NCBI RefSeq assembly: GCF_001949145.1
Contig: NW_019091382.1
Coordinates: 1,162,500-1,222,499, forward strand
Direction: 5' to 3'
Source of the DNA: Acanthaster planci
Lineage: Eukaryota > Echinodermata > Asteroidea > Valvatida > Acanthasteridae
DNA length: 60,000 nt
The notes under the pieces: generated by a model
Database searches by the model: none
Seen by the model: only the letters and a program-made list of their open reading frames with translations
What the model was told of the DNA's origin: nothing
Shown: piece by piece, positions 1-12,680 of the stretch
Numbering within the stretch: the first letter of the stretch is position 1
Layout: each line of letters opens with the position of its first letter
Made by a program: the position numbers and the translations under genes

Positions 1-1039
1 GTGCATGCTATGTGCAAGAAGAGGAAGTCCTGGAAAGCACACCGCGCTTCATCAGCCAATCACAGTGAACCAATCAAACTGCAGGGGCATATCAACCAAG
101 ACTACCTCTGCCAGTACCTGGGCGACTGGTTCGTAGAGATCAATACCCCTGACCTGGTCTTCAGTTGTTCTTGGCTCAGCGCATACACCGTGGAATGGCG
201 TTAAGCCCAGCTCATATCCATGCGTCCATGCCCTTAACAGGAACCCTAAAATACCGTCCGGAGACCGCTGCGCCTGGCTCTACTTGGATAAGTATCGAGA
301 AGCATGCCTTCCATGGTAGCGTTAGCGGAGCATGTATCACATCCCCGAAAGCAGATGCACAGAAACTAGGCTCTAACAGCGACCATCTGTATATCTATGC
401 ATGTGCATCGTTTTTTCCCTTGCAAAACATACATTCCGCTCGCTTTGTGGATTGGCAAGGTGACATCTGTCTGTGCAGTTTCTAGGACAGAAGAAGCCCG
501 CCGAGTTGGTCGCATTCACGGCTGCCTCAGATGCCCAGCTCAAATCAAACTTCCATGCCTAAGATTTCTTCAATTGGTGGCCAAAACGCCGTCCAATCTG
601 AAACGAAGGAGGACGTTCAGTTATTAGTCTGATAGGGGGATGTATTTCGAGACATGCTGGAGAGGGTTGTATTTCGAAGCGTTGTTATATTTCCATTCGA
701 ATCTCTTTGTACCCCTTAACAGTTTGGGGCTTTAGTCGCGACCCGTAGCAACGGCTAATTACGTGTAGAAGGGGAAGGCACCAAAGACGTTTCTGTCCTT
801 AATGAGCGCCCCACTGAGCCAGGCGCAGAATGACATCCCGTCGTGGTTTTGTGCCGTTTTTTTGGGGGGGGGAGTTTGGCCCTGGCGGAAACCTGAACTA
901 TGCAAATAATTTGGTCAACTTCATTCGTTATTCTCCCAACGGTTTCCTCGCACCCGTCACAAATCAGTGTTCTCCCCCCGAAGAGGGCATCGCGAATGCA
1001 TGGCCGGCCATTCGAGGCACCGTCTTGTCATGTATCTCA
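1..1039. other. No recognisable gene
   Basis: Short open frames at the window edge show no homology or splice signals I trust. A G-run lies near 860. Confidence 0.6.
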
Positions 1040-1201
1040 ATGGGAGACTTTTTTAGGTGGCAGCAGACATATCGGTCCCTTTTCACGGTATTGCGCATGC
1101 TCAGAACTCTGCGCACATGCTCAGAACAATGCGCGCATGCTCAGAACTGTTAAAAAGGACTGGTATGTTTGTCGCCACCAAGCGTCTCAAAGTCTCCCAT
1201 A
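1040..1201. mobile_element. Inverted-repeat element with internal 20-bp periodic repeat
   Basis: ATGGGAGACTTT, GGTGGC and CAGACATA at the left are inverted at the right (TATGTTTGTCGCCACC, then AAAGTCTCCCAT). Inside, CATGCTCAGAAC occurs three times, at 1096, 1116 and 1136, exactly 20 bases apart. Confidence 0.75.
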
Positions 1202-1365
1202 GGATTAAACACGAGTTTGTAATGATACGTTGCATTGGGTTGTCACATGTTTTCTTAGGCATCGTCACGAGAACAAGTGTTTTTGGCTGTTGTGTTCAGA
1301 CTGCGCTCGATTCAGCCGTCGAATTTGAACAATTTTTTTCACAGTCGTGCAAAAGTAGTACAAGC

Positions 1366-1468
1366 ATGTCTGTGCTAAAGGTCTACGACCAGAAATGTGG
1401 AGTCTTTCTTTCGACAATTCTAGCTGTGGTTTTACTTACACCATTATTGGTTTTAGCTGCTTGTCTTG
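1366..1468 (+). CDS. Speculative first coding exon with a signal-anchor or signal peptide
   Basis: ATG at 1366 opens MSVLKVYDQKCGVFLSTI, followed by a hydrophobic run AVVLLTPLLVLAACL and then a GTTAAG donor after one base of a codon. This is a good signal peptide shape, and a phase-1 intron just after the signal is usual in secreted-protein genes. It is the best hydrophobic start upstream of the adipolin-like exons, but lies over 28 kb from the first secure one. It could be chance or belong to another gene. Confidence 0.22.
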
Positions 1469-4400
1469 GTTAAGTTTTTCGAGAGTGTTCTTTTGATTTA
1501 GCGAATTTCTTGGGCAGGCTAGCCCAACCTGTGTGGACCAATGCGGCGGGGACGACCTTGGCAGGCTGTTCAGCGCCCGCCCCCATTGTCTCCGCTGTTG
1601 ACTTGTTGCCTGTACGGCCCATTGTGCAGGTTTTGTTTGCGCTCTTGATTAATAATAAAAAAAAAAAACCAGCCCCCAGGCCGTGCGCGCTGAGTGAGAG
1701 CTTGCTCACCGGGGCAATTGGCGCGCGGAGCCCGCCGCGTTTTCGCCAGGGGGGAGTCGGAGGGGAACGGAAGGCGGCGTGCCGGCGCACTCGATCCGAG
1801 GCTCAAGTCCGAACATGACACCCGTCCAGTCGATCACCAACTTTTTTGTCTTGCTCTCCCCGCTTTCTCTCAGCAGTTCTCCAAATTGTAATTCGAGGCT
1901 GTTTTTGTCACCCTCCTCAATAAATCCCGGTGCCACAACGTTTGCCCGCTTCTCAAAGAATTGTGCTACTCCGATTCAGAAAAGTACACACGCTGACGCC
2001 ACTAGGATATTCGAGGAATGTCATCCTTCTGCACGGCCAATAATATTCGTAAAGAAAAGGTGGAAACTTTAATCCGGCCTGGGATGAAGTTCGCTCAATT
2101 CGAGATATCATATGTCCGCGAATATACAGTCACTTCGCTGAGGGTTTCGTGTTTTGCCTGTAGGCCATAAAAATTCTATTAACTTACAAATATTTACAAC
2201 TTCTGTAGCGCCATTGGCCTATCGAATTGCGCGTGCTCCCTTGTGTTTAAACTGCATAATGTAAAGCTTAATCTTTATTGCAGGTATGGATTTCGTAGGT
2301 TCCCCGGGGCTGTCGTTCGCTATTTATGACAATTCTCGCTGGTGAGTTTTTAAAAATTAGACTGATGGGATTGCCCATGCAACAAGTTGTTTTCCGTTAC
2401 CCGTAGTCAGAGAGGGACAGGATGCCAGTCTGTGACGCCGCTCTGACTATTGTCGACTAACCCCTGAGAAAAAGCGTACTTCGATAGTCTCGATTCCAGT
2501 CCGTGTTCGCGGATAGACGAAGTTGCTTGTTTTACGCTCGCGGAGAAGTTTTCTTATGCCACCGAGGCACCAAAGGAAAACGAACACGCTGCCAACAATT
2601 CAGCTCTTAACCTAAAACGTCTGAGTTTAATTAGTGTACGGTTACTTAATCTAGCATACACTTTGGCGAAATGTCTACAATTTGGAAATGAGATAGCTTT
2701 TTTACCCTAGACGGTGGGTTTTTCTCCCTAATTCGCTTGCCATTGTCGCATTGATCTGGCTTGTGTCTTGTCTTCGCTCTTGTGATCATCTCTATCACTC
2801 CGGAAGCCATGCCTGGCAGCCGAAGCTGCTGGGGCGGCACGGAGCTCTTCCGCCGGCCCAGCCCTCGCGCCACCAGGCCGGCGCCATCGCACTGACAAGA
2901 GCCAACCTATCCATATCCCCGTATCAGCGAAGACACACACTACCGCCCAGATAAAAGCGCGCCAAAACCCGACAGTACGTGTGTAAAACCTTGTAACCCT
3001 CTCCTCCAATCGAATCCTAGACATCTTCCAAACAAAACCATTGTCTGCCCGCTGATTGAAAACTGGTTTTGGAAGTCGAGGGAGGGAGGGAGCCACCGGT
3101 GTTTCCATGGATACGGCACGGGGAACAATCGCATCTTTGCTTGTCTTGGCGCGCATGAGGAGGCGAGCCGATTCCAAGCAAGCAGAGACGTCTGTGAGTG
3201 TGAGTGATACAGCTGCCTCTCAATTACATTTGTATTTAATTGTTCCCCTCCGTGCTTTTTTTTTGGGGGGGGGGGCTGGTTGGGCTGAGCAGGGAATTAT
3301 GGGACGGTGCCCCGGTGTCTGCCGTGCCGGCTTAACCGACCGGTTTTGGCCACGTCAGATTACCGTGAAATCCGTGTGGGGTTGTAGTCATTCGGTATCC
3401 TCAATAAGCAAGAGATAGTCGCCGAGGTGCCTTTTATTTTTCTCTCCCAAGTCTGTCAGTTCTTGGGAATCCTCGAAGGTTGGTGACTGTTGAGTGACGG
3501 GAGTTTTTCTTACGTTTCGGTATCAGGACGTTGACCTAGCTTACTGTCATTTGCACAATTGTATGTTAATGTTTACCGTCTTCAGCCAAAACGAAATCCG
3601 GCGTTTTATGATTCACATTTAAAAACATGTCTGCAAGCACTGGGTCAGACACGGTGGCATCAGACGTTTGGTTACTGGGCGCCGGCTGTTCTTAAAACGA
3701 ATTATTGAAAGGAGACTACAGGAGGAGCGCTTCCCCGTAAAACAACCCGCACATCCGGCCCACTCAGTGATGAATCGGCCTGCCTTTCTCGCCGTGTATA
3801 CTCGATTCAAACTTGGAAGGACTCTCCGTGCTGATTGGTCCTTGGGAAGTCGGAGTCTGTTAGACGTATCCTCAAGTCAGTCGCAGACAGTGTTGTTTGG
3901 GGCGTTCCTGAAAGTGATAGAACGATGGCTCTTTGTTATCAATGCCGTTTTCAGAACTTCATGCGATGATCAGAGAAACTATTCAGAGTCAAATCAAGTT
4001 GCAGCAATGTGAAAAGACACAGTCTCCATTTAGGCGTAGGCCTACACAGCAACACTCTATGCGACTTAAATCAAGGCCAGTGGAATAGTGCCCTTTTTAC
4101 TTTCTCGAAAAATGGCACAGGGTGCCTTCATCGGAAAAGATTCATGCACCGAACCTCAAAAAATAATATAGTTCCCTTGGTCGGCCACCTTTTAGCCAGC
4201 GCGCACAAACAGACACAATACGGCGACAAACAACCTCAGAAAATTAGTGTTCGGTGAAAATGTCACATCGTGTTCGGGAAAGACGCATCTTGCGGACAAC
4301 CTTTTACAATTTGTGAAAGTTGCCGCTCCATTCCAGACCAGGACGGCGTGTAGACGAAGGGTTACGACAGGAAAATGACCGCTGGAAGACCCGGTGTGCA

Positions 4401-4837
4401 ATTCACACCCCTTAATAATCACTTTAGAAGTTGGAGCTTATAATTCAAAATTATTTTTTGGTCATTTTTTTCTTTTATTACCTACGAGCCCGCCGCCCTT
4501 TGTCAGTTTGATTTGTTTGTTCGGCCATTGTCGTCCCGTGTTAGGTCGTTTTTGTAAGAGCAGTTATAGAGCACGCCAGTACCAAGTAATGGACGCATTT
4601 GACCCAGTAAAGCTTGTTATATCAACGATGGGGGATATTGCATCGTTCGTTAGCCTAAACGCTAGGTGTAAATTATCACAGCTTTAATACCTATATAAAA
4701 AGATTTGCTGGTGAGCAAGTTCAAAATTTGAACAGCGCATGCTCAAAATAAAGTGAAGTCGGCCCAATCAGCGCTGCCGCACGCCGACTCGCACTCGAAC
4801 AAGTTTTGAGCTGGCTGGCCGTCAGGCTGCTGCGCGC
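1469..4837. other. No recognisable gene; two GC-rich patches
   Basis: CpG-rich patches occur at about 1690-1800 and 2800-2890, the former after an A-run near 1660. They could be promoter-like or repeat-derived. Apart from the tentative 2284-2341 exon nothing is supported. Confidence 0.5.
2284..2341 (+). CDS. Speculative small exon
   Basis: A 58-nt segment sits between a good acceptor (AATCTTTATTGCAG) and a consensus donor (GTGAGT). Only one frame is open, reading MDFVGSPGLSFAIYDNSR. Its entry phase matches the exit phase of the candidate exon at 1366-1468, and its exit phase would suit a start at 21145. No homology is recognised, and splice-like pairs of this quality can occur by chance. Confidence 0.15.
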
Positions 4838-5083
4838 GGGCCACTTTCATAGAGCTGCTTAAATAAGCACAAAATTTGCTTAAACAAGAGAAAACCTGCT
4901 TTATAAATCAGGTAACCAGCCAAAACTCCATGTAATGTTTATTGTTTTAGGATCCTATTTAGCTGCCTGTTTGTTAGCATGACAATCAGATAGTTTGATC
5001 TGGTAACCTCGGTTTTCTTAAGCAAGGTTTTTTCACGCTTAATGCAAATTTTGTGCTTAAGCAGTTCTATGAGATTGGCCCCC
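4838..5083. mobile_element. CTTAAGCA-type inverted-repeat element, copy 1
   Basis: The left end (GGGCCACTTTCATAGAGCTG, then CACAAAATTTGC) is repeated inverted at the right end (CAAATTTTGTGCTTAAGCAG, then TATGAGATTGGCCCC). The interior has GGTAACC words and an AAACTCCATGTAATG segment. It has no coding capacity and is a non-autonomous DNA transposon or MITE. Confidence 0.82.
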
Positions 5084-8000
5084 AGGTGATTTGGTCCCAA
5101 ATGACCTTGCCTTTTCGACATACCGAAGCTTGTCATTAAAAAACTGTATGCCTTTTAATGACCACAACAAGTTTGGGCTATCTGAAAGAGCCTCGAGCCA
5201 AAAGCGGACAATAAGAGAGGACCTGTGAAAGATGTATTATTTTCGTGTTTCGGTCAATTAAGTCAGCACAATTGTTCTCGCACAGTGCGCTTTCAGACGT
5301 GATTTATTCAACTTCAAGTGCCACGATAACAGACAGCAGGAAGTGGACCTGACACGACAGATATTACAGCGGCCAGGGAGTTTAGAAAAACAAATTCACA
5401 AAATCCGGCGCATTTTTCCCAAGCGCATTGTTCATAATTATACTCTCTCATAACATGTGGCTTATTATTTTCTTTTTCTTAAAAAGGAGTTATTTTTGAA
5501 AAAAAAGTGTAGAACTATAGTGTTTATCCATTTTTCCGGCTGAAAGGACACAAAATATCGCCGTTCTGAGGTGCATTCGCTAACGGTCAAGTCTTGAAAT
5601 AAGCGGAAAGGACTGAAAAGCATACCAAATTTTAACCGGCGCGTACATTTTTCTATTGCAGAAAATAGAAAATTGAGTTGGGTGGCCAAAGTTTGCAGAA
5701 AATATCACCCTTGGTTGAGTCATATTTTTCCAAAAAGTGTACATTTACAGCTTTTGAAGGTTTTTTTAATTAAGGATTGGAATTCGCGTTTAATTTGAAA
5801 AACGTGTGGGAAACCTTCCCGTACCGTTTTAACGTTACACCTCAGTTTTGCGAGTAGTTTTTACTACATGTAGCTGTCTGTAGGCAAAAACGCGGCCGTG
5901 AGGCAGAAAGAGCAAACCCGATATCTTGTGTGGAATTTGGCTTTGTAGTAGTTGATGATTTATCACCGAGCGAATTGAGAGGGGCCGAGGTGGGTGGTTG
6001 CAGTGGACATGGACCGACATACAATCCGCAGCGATCGCGATGTCGACGAGGGTTGGCTGAAACCACAGTACACGTAGATTCCCGACCATCCAAACTCAGC
6101 GGAGTTGATGTGGACGCTGATCCATCATCAGGGGTCGGCACACGACAGAATGCCAACTTATCACAGTGACAGCCGAAATGATCCCCTTTCTTTATCACCT
6201 TTTGGTCTCGTGTACTTATTAGCCGTGGCAGCTAGATTGGATTTCAGTTTGTCCAGTATGCACTCGGTTTTTTTTTGGGGGGGGGAGCCCCAGCGAAGGC
6301 ATTCCACTTTGGCGCCGATGCCCCTGTAAATTTCCCGCTCGATTTTTAAGACTAGTTTCAAAGATCTAATACATGATGCTTATATTCCTTGACATAGTAC
6401 CAAAGAAAGAAATTCATGTAGATACGCATCATTTGTCACAATGCTATCGCTGGATGTTAACAATTACCGTATAGTTCGTAATTCTCACTGAAGAATTTTC
6501 ATTAACTTCTGTCATGGGAGTGAGCTGAGACTAGTCTTTTCTCGAGTCGGGCCACGTAATGAACCACCATTCATTCGTGTTGATATTTCGGGTGACCGTG
6601 GTGTATGAAATCGTATACGTTATCGGCATAGGCCTAATTTGTCCCATGCCGTTGTTTTCCGACTTTTCTCCAAGAATGTTTTCGGCCGCTGATAGATGAA
6701 TATTTTACGCCCTATAAAAATTCCAAGTTTCTTCGATCCCGCTTGTGGAATGTCAAGTGTTCGTAAAATGTTTGTTTGAAGTAGGTATCATCAACTCGCC
6801 AACTTATCTAATGAGAAGTACACGATCTTGTCTTATCTGCGCGTGTGTGGTCCGTCGAGATGTAGGTGGCCGTGAAAAATATAGAAATTCAGAATTCCAG
6901 GCCTCAGGAAAATGAGCTTCAGTTCTTGGACCACCGACTCGGTGCTGGTCTGCGAAGTTCCGGGTCAGCTTGAGTTATGGTTTTAGGCTTGCCAGTGTGG
7001 TCAGGGTTGGAAAAGACATGACGATGGAGAATGAAACATTGAAGACAGGGTACTTTGGAGGACGAATGCGTGACGAAATATTTGTCAAGCGTTCACAGGA
7101 TAATGGATGACCGCGCTTGTTTGGGTGGATAATTTTCGCCGACAGCAAGAACAGTACCGGTACCCCAACCGTTTTCAAAAAGGGAATTGGTCGGACCGAA
7201 GAAAATGTGGGATTGTTTTAACATGGTCCAGGATCAACCCCCTGGTTTTGGAGACTTCCATCCGAGGGCAGATTGGACCTGATAACATTAGGGTTGAAAA
7301 CTGGCTCTGTATGCATGTCCAAGAAACGAGAGGGTCGCCATTTGAAAGAGTGTCTACCTTCAGGCTTTGCAACTATCTATTTTTGGAGGGGGTGGGTTAT
7401 GTTTTGTTGTGAATAATTATCCTTACCTATCTAGACGGTTGTTCAGAGCAAAGTCAGGGAACAGATCAAAACTACAGTACCTGTTTTTGGTACAATGTCC
7501 TTTTCCCTCTGTATCCATTCGAGCCTGGTGCCGTGCATACTTCAGTCACATTTCGGTGCCTTGTGGCACCGTTACGGACTGGTGGATTTTTAAAAAATGA
7601 GAGAAATTGCTGTAGCGTGACGTGTGGAAGCACCGTTAGGCTGGAGCCTGCTTTGGTTTCTGATTCGCACGCTCAAAATTGCAGAGACCTACATAGAGAC
7701 ATAATTATAAATGACCGCGAGTTTCACCGCTTTTTTCGTCTGGGTTTAGCAAATTCTGTGTACTTGACAATTATAATCACTTCGAAAATGTTTTATTCCG
7801 ATCGTGTAATATTCAACTACACGTTGTAGAGGTGCGTATTTCAAACACGTGAACGTGTGCAAAAGTACGGGATACGTAACGTCATTATACCGGCACATAT
7901 TTTTTAATAGAGAGAATTTTACATATTTACTAGCTAACCGGCAGTGCATTGATCTCTGCATGGTTCTGCGTACATGTGTTGAGTGCACGATATCTTTTTA

Positions 8001-8469
8001 TGACACTTATACGACCTTCCGGGTAATAGAACTTTACTATTACGTCGATTGCAAACGGCCTGCTTGCCAAATGTCAACACGGGCTGTTATGACGAACATT
8101 GTTGGGTGGCATAGACCTGCCGGATACAATAAATGATGGCTTCCGTTCCGGTAGAACACTCAACTGTACAGGTTCTTCTTTCATTTCCCTTTCTTGCGTC
8201 AGTCCGCACAGCCCCGCAAATTCGCGCTGACATTGAACTGGGTCGCCGGTGGAATGGGGGCGATTTTGTTTACAAGCATTGGGAATTTCTGACGCTTGCT
8301 TGTGAAATGAAGCGTTTAACCGCTGACGGGAGGCAAGTGGAGAGCGCGGCCGCTCTCTATCACGTGCCGAGGTTTTTTCCCGTGCTGATATTTCTCTCAT
8401 GGGAGTGCGCATGGACACCATGCATTTTAGACCAATAATATCGGTCGACAGTTACGCGAAAGTAGTATT
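5084..8469. other. No recognisable gene
   Basis: AT-rich unique-looking sequence with homopolymer runs (for example G-run near 6280). Open frames are short, and none shows family motifs. Confidence 0.55.
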
Positions 8470-8930
8470 TGTTGATGTTGTTTGTTGTTGGTGTTATTTG
8501 TTTGTTGCTGTTGTTTTTGTTGCTGTTGGTGTAGTTTGTTTGTTTGTTGCTGTTATTTGTTGNNNNCTGCTGTAGATGTTGTTTGTTGTTGTTGCTGCCG
8601 TTGGTATTGTTTGTGGCTGTTGTTATTTTTGTTTGTGGTGGTGGTGGCATTGTTAGTTGTTGCTGTTGTGTTGTCTGTTGTTGCTACTGTTGGTGGTGTG
8701 GTGTTGTTGCTGCTGTTGATGTTGTTTGTTGTTGTTGTTGTTGTTGTTGTTCGTTTGTTGTTGTGGCTACTGTTGGTGGTGTTGTGTTGTTGTTGTTGTT
8801 GTTGTTGTTCGTTTGTTGTTGTAGCTACTGTTGGTGGTGTTGTGTTCTTGTTGCTGTTAGTGTTGTTGTTTTTTGTTGTTGTCGCTGTTGTTGTTCTTGG
8901 TGTTGATTGTTTATTGTTGTTGTTGTTGTT
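8470..8930. repeat. GTT-rich microsatellite tract with a 58-bp higher-order repeat
   Basis: About 460 bases consist of GTT, GCT and GGT triplets on the plus strand, interrupted by four N at 8563-8566. A longer unit starting TCGTTTGTTG and including GCTACTGTTGGTGGTG occurs at 8751 and again at 8809. Frames through it encode only Leu/Val/Cys runs and are not genes. Confidence 0.95.
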
Positions 8931-11900
8931 TTACATCACTTGTGGAATGACATTCAACCTAATTCTTCTGTCATTTATATTCTAAAGTACATGTAGTCAT
9001 GTTGAACGATTCACGTAGGCCTATGAACATCTTGAACTGTTGGTAGATGTCCACGTGTTTAAATTCAATTGGCTTCATACCCGCATGCTTTGAATTGTTG
9101 ATTTAATCATGACCGGTTATGTAATACAAACGCACTAGCCTTTAATCAAGGCCTATGTGGCGGTGTGACCAAAAACAGACGAAAACTTACTAGGCGGCAC
9201 TGTGTGCGACGTCATTAAAGACTATGCAACCGCCGGAAAAGGATCGCCAAAGCCATGATCGGAGAAGACAAGTGTCCCGATCCGTTTAGTGCCTTTTCTT
9301 TTGATTTGTCATATCCGATCGGTCAGAGAGGGTACGGAGTCAGACCTTTTGCGACCTTTTACCTTTTCTTGGTCGCAGCGATAAGTTAGTCGTCTTGTGA
9401 AGTCATGGTTGACATTTCAGGACTTGTTCAGCCGAGACTGAGGTAGGCTATGAGTAGTCGGCCAACTTTGGTTCAAGCATTTTAATGAAAAATCAGAAGG
9501 TGATGACTTTGAACATGCTGTGTGCTCTGAAGTAGCCGTATAGCTATCTTCCGAACGAAATACCAGTTAAGAGGGTGAATGGCAGAAGACGTGTCGCCCT
9601 TTGAAACGGTCGACGTTTCCCACAATGCAGTCCTGTCTGACTGAGGGCACTGTCCTCTGATTTATGCAGAGCTGTTCACAGAGGAAGTTACGATATGAGT
9701 GTTTTGTGGAAAGTGTAAAATTTACTCCGTTTCGGTTAATTTACTTTTCGTTGTGCCTCCAAAATGACCAAACGGTGAGATCGTGCAACCGACGCCGATT
9801 GGAAAATGACCGTGCATCGTTATTTTCGTTTTCGGTTTTGAACTGTTGTAGTTGTTGGTAAATTTCAGTCAACAATGCCTTTTATCCACCACACGCACAA
9901 ACACCTTGCACACTCTATGAGAAATATAGTTCGAAAGGTTTGTGTGTCAGGCCGTGTATTTCGCAATAGTTTCAACTTCGCGATCGTATTATCTTACCGT
10001 CGATGAAGCTGGCGGTTATGCACCGCGAGCAGTGACTGTTGACCTGAGCAAAGAGTTCCGATTGACGGAAGAATAACGGTCCCTCTGGGGGCCGCCTCTG
10101 CTCCGACGTTTGCCTATAAAAACGCAGACTTGTTTAAAGGGGCCGTCTCGTTATACACTGTAAAAGCTCTGGTATTAAAATCAACACCTTTTGGGGTTAC
10201 CAGATAACCACACCATAGAGTGTTACTTTAACACTGCGGGTGTTACCTTGTACACCTAGAAGTACAATGCATTGGAGGGTGTTAAGGTAACACCAATTAG
10301 CACCAAGCTTTTTAACACCAGTGAAAAGTGTTGGTGAAGTCCTCTGATAACACGGGGGGGGGGGTAAATTTAACACCCCAGTATGGTCAGAGCATGGTCA
10401 GAGTAACTCGGAGCTGTTCTCTTAGTGACAAAAAAAGCCAAGTGCGCACAACTTTCTGCTAGACTAAGGGTTTTAGACATCTTTCAACTGGGTGCTAAAT
10501 ATTCATGTGCTACTCATGAAAGTAGTGCTATTACTCACAAAATGCGCGTGCGCATAAACATACGGTCATCACGTGCGTTGCTATCTGGCTTTGGAAGGTA
10601 GCCAGCCTTTCAATATTCCTCACTTGATTTCTTTGCATGGCTCCTTTTGACGATTGGAAAGTTTATTCATATACAATGCCAATTCTTGTACCTACTCAGA
10701 TATTTGTCCATGCATTGTGCAGTCTTCCGTTAACCCCCCAGAGAGCCGAGTTTTACTGGACTGTCTCAGAGCCGATAGACATGCCTGAGAATTTCGAAAC
10801 TTTGCTGGCACTTGTAGACACTTAGGATAAGTACAAAAGCGAAGTTTTAAATCAATCTGAGGTAGGGTTTTGATGTTATGGTTACTTAAAGTTTACGGCC
10901 CTGCGAGTGTCAGCCCGCGTGCAGTGAGCTTGTTTAAGTGGAAAAGTATGCCTTTTTTATTTTGACCGAGAACCTGTTCTCAGGATAAGATGCCGGTAGC
11001 GCGAGAAAGGCATGTCCGATTTTCACACAATCGGCGTCAAAATGACCGCACGATATTAAATTCAAAGGCTCCTTCGGAAGCTTGGCCGGTGAAATACTGC
11101 ACCTTGGCGATATTGGGGAATATTTCTAGGGCTAATACCATAAGTGAAGCCGATAGTGCGACGCGACGTCGGTAATATTTCCTACATGAGTGTTTCGCCC
11201 GAAATTTATGGCCCGACAAGTGTAGGCCTACCCGCGCAGTGTGTCCCATGCTTTCCAAGGGCGCCAGTCCCTACCGGGGCAATATCCTGACGGGCCAGTG
11301 CTATATCGGGCCAAGGTGTGATGAACCGTAGTGAACTTTGCCAGAAATCTGGGTTAGGAGTGGATTTTCTCCGCTCTCTGTAAATACTGTTATGACCGTG
11401 TCTTGTGGCGATTGTTGTTGATGGAGTTTGGGCTCTCAGGCGTGACATGAAATTAGAACCTTTTTTTTTTGGACCATTGCTCAGTGTGCGCGCGCTGGGA
11501 AACTTCATTTGAAAAAAAAAACATTTTGATTGATACGCACCCCATAACTATAGCCCATTTTCCACTCACCACAGTACGCATATTTCGAGTAGCCTATGTG
11601 GTTTCAACCTCTTTTCTTACGTTACTGCTACAGAAATACTCTATTCTGAACTACGGCGAATCATTTTGCGGCCCCCTTTTGGTGTAAAAATTGTGTTTTC
11701 TTCTCGTTTAATACGCACATTTTGTGCTACCCCGACAATCCATTGCAACCGCTTCCATATTTTTCCGTGCCAATTTTTTTTCATTTGTATCGCAGCATTC
11801 ATCTTTTTTTTGGGCACACGCGAGTTCCACGGTCAAGCTAAAGATAGATTTGCCTATCACAAACATATGCCAAACAGGGATAATTAATTTGTCCAATAAA

Positions 11901-11945
11901 CTTCAATGGGAACCGTTCGTAAAGAGGTGTAGACGTTCACATTCC
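8931..11945. other. No recognisable gene outside the GTGTTA repeat
   Basis: Apart from the repeat at 10155-10381 I see only short open frames without motifs. Confidence 0.55.
10155..10381 (+). repeat. GTGTTA-rich interspersed repeat, copy 1
   Basis: It starts ACACTGTAAAAGCTCTGG and contains dense GGTGTTA and TAACACC words through CCTCTGATAACACGG. It matches, in reverse orientation, the segment near 40.6-40.8 kb along its whole length. No coding capacity. Confidence 0.85.
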
Positions 11946-12161
11946 CGTGGCGTAGCTGGGGGAGGGCCCGGGGGCACGTGCCCCTCACAAAATCCCGACC
12001 CCCACAGGTACCCCCCCACTAAAAAAAAAAGAGGAATGGATTTTGAACAAGGCTAACAGAAAATTGCCCCCCAAAACCACACCACTGATAGCTGGTGCCC
12101 CCCAATAAGATGCTGGTGCCCCTTTGTGGCCCCCTACCATTAAAATCTTAGCTACGCCACC
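11946..12161. mobile_element. GTGGCGTAGCT inverted-repeat element
   Basis: It starts CGTGGCGTAGCTGGG and ends CTTAGCTACGCCACCG, giving inverted ends GTGGCGTAGCT. The interior is C-rich with GGTGCCCCCCAATAAG and TGGTGCCCCTTTGTGG motifs. No coding capacity. A single stray GTTGGCGTAGCTGGG end occurs near 22407. Confidence 0.75.
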
Positions 12162-12680
12162 GTCACAGTCAAGAGAAGTCTTCAACTGAGATATCGATAA
12201 TTGCTCGCATTTCTAAACGGACGCAGAGAGCATAGATGCAAAGTTAATTATTTGAGTTAATTCACAGAGTCGAGGCACGACCTCTATCGGAGGAATAGCG
12301 TAGCGCCAGCGGAGCTGCGCGGGCGTCGTCGGGTGTTCCGGCTTCAATCATCGGCCGTCATCTGCCCCCGGCGCACACATCAACACCCGCCGCACGGATG
12401 AGACAACGGATGACGCAGCGCGTGCTGAGCTGAGCGTCCGATTGAGGGAGGAAAGCTTCCATTAAATGGGCTGTCGCAGTCACCGCGGAGAGTGATTTCT
12501 GCTGCGACCTGGCGGCTCATGCATCGGAGACAAGATGCTAACGTCACGTGTGGAAAGCCGAGTTTGTTCGCAGTGGATTGGCGTATTCTTGCCGCGTTCG
12601 ACCACCGTTGGGCCAGTGCCCTCCCCTGCCCCCGGCACAACTCTTACACGCTCAAAGGCCTACTTAGTACCATTTCCTCA

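Noticed and set aside
2728-3177. 149-codon minus-strand open frame in a GC-rich patch
   Set aside because: Arg/Ala-rich composition follows from GC content, other frames are open too, and no domain or splice structure is seen.
8482-8985. 167-residue Leu/Val/Cys-rich hydrophobic open frame
   Set aside because: It is a translation of the GTT microsatellite; every frame of such a tract is open. It is not a membrane protein.
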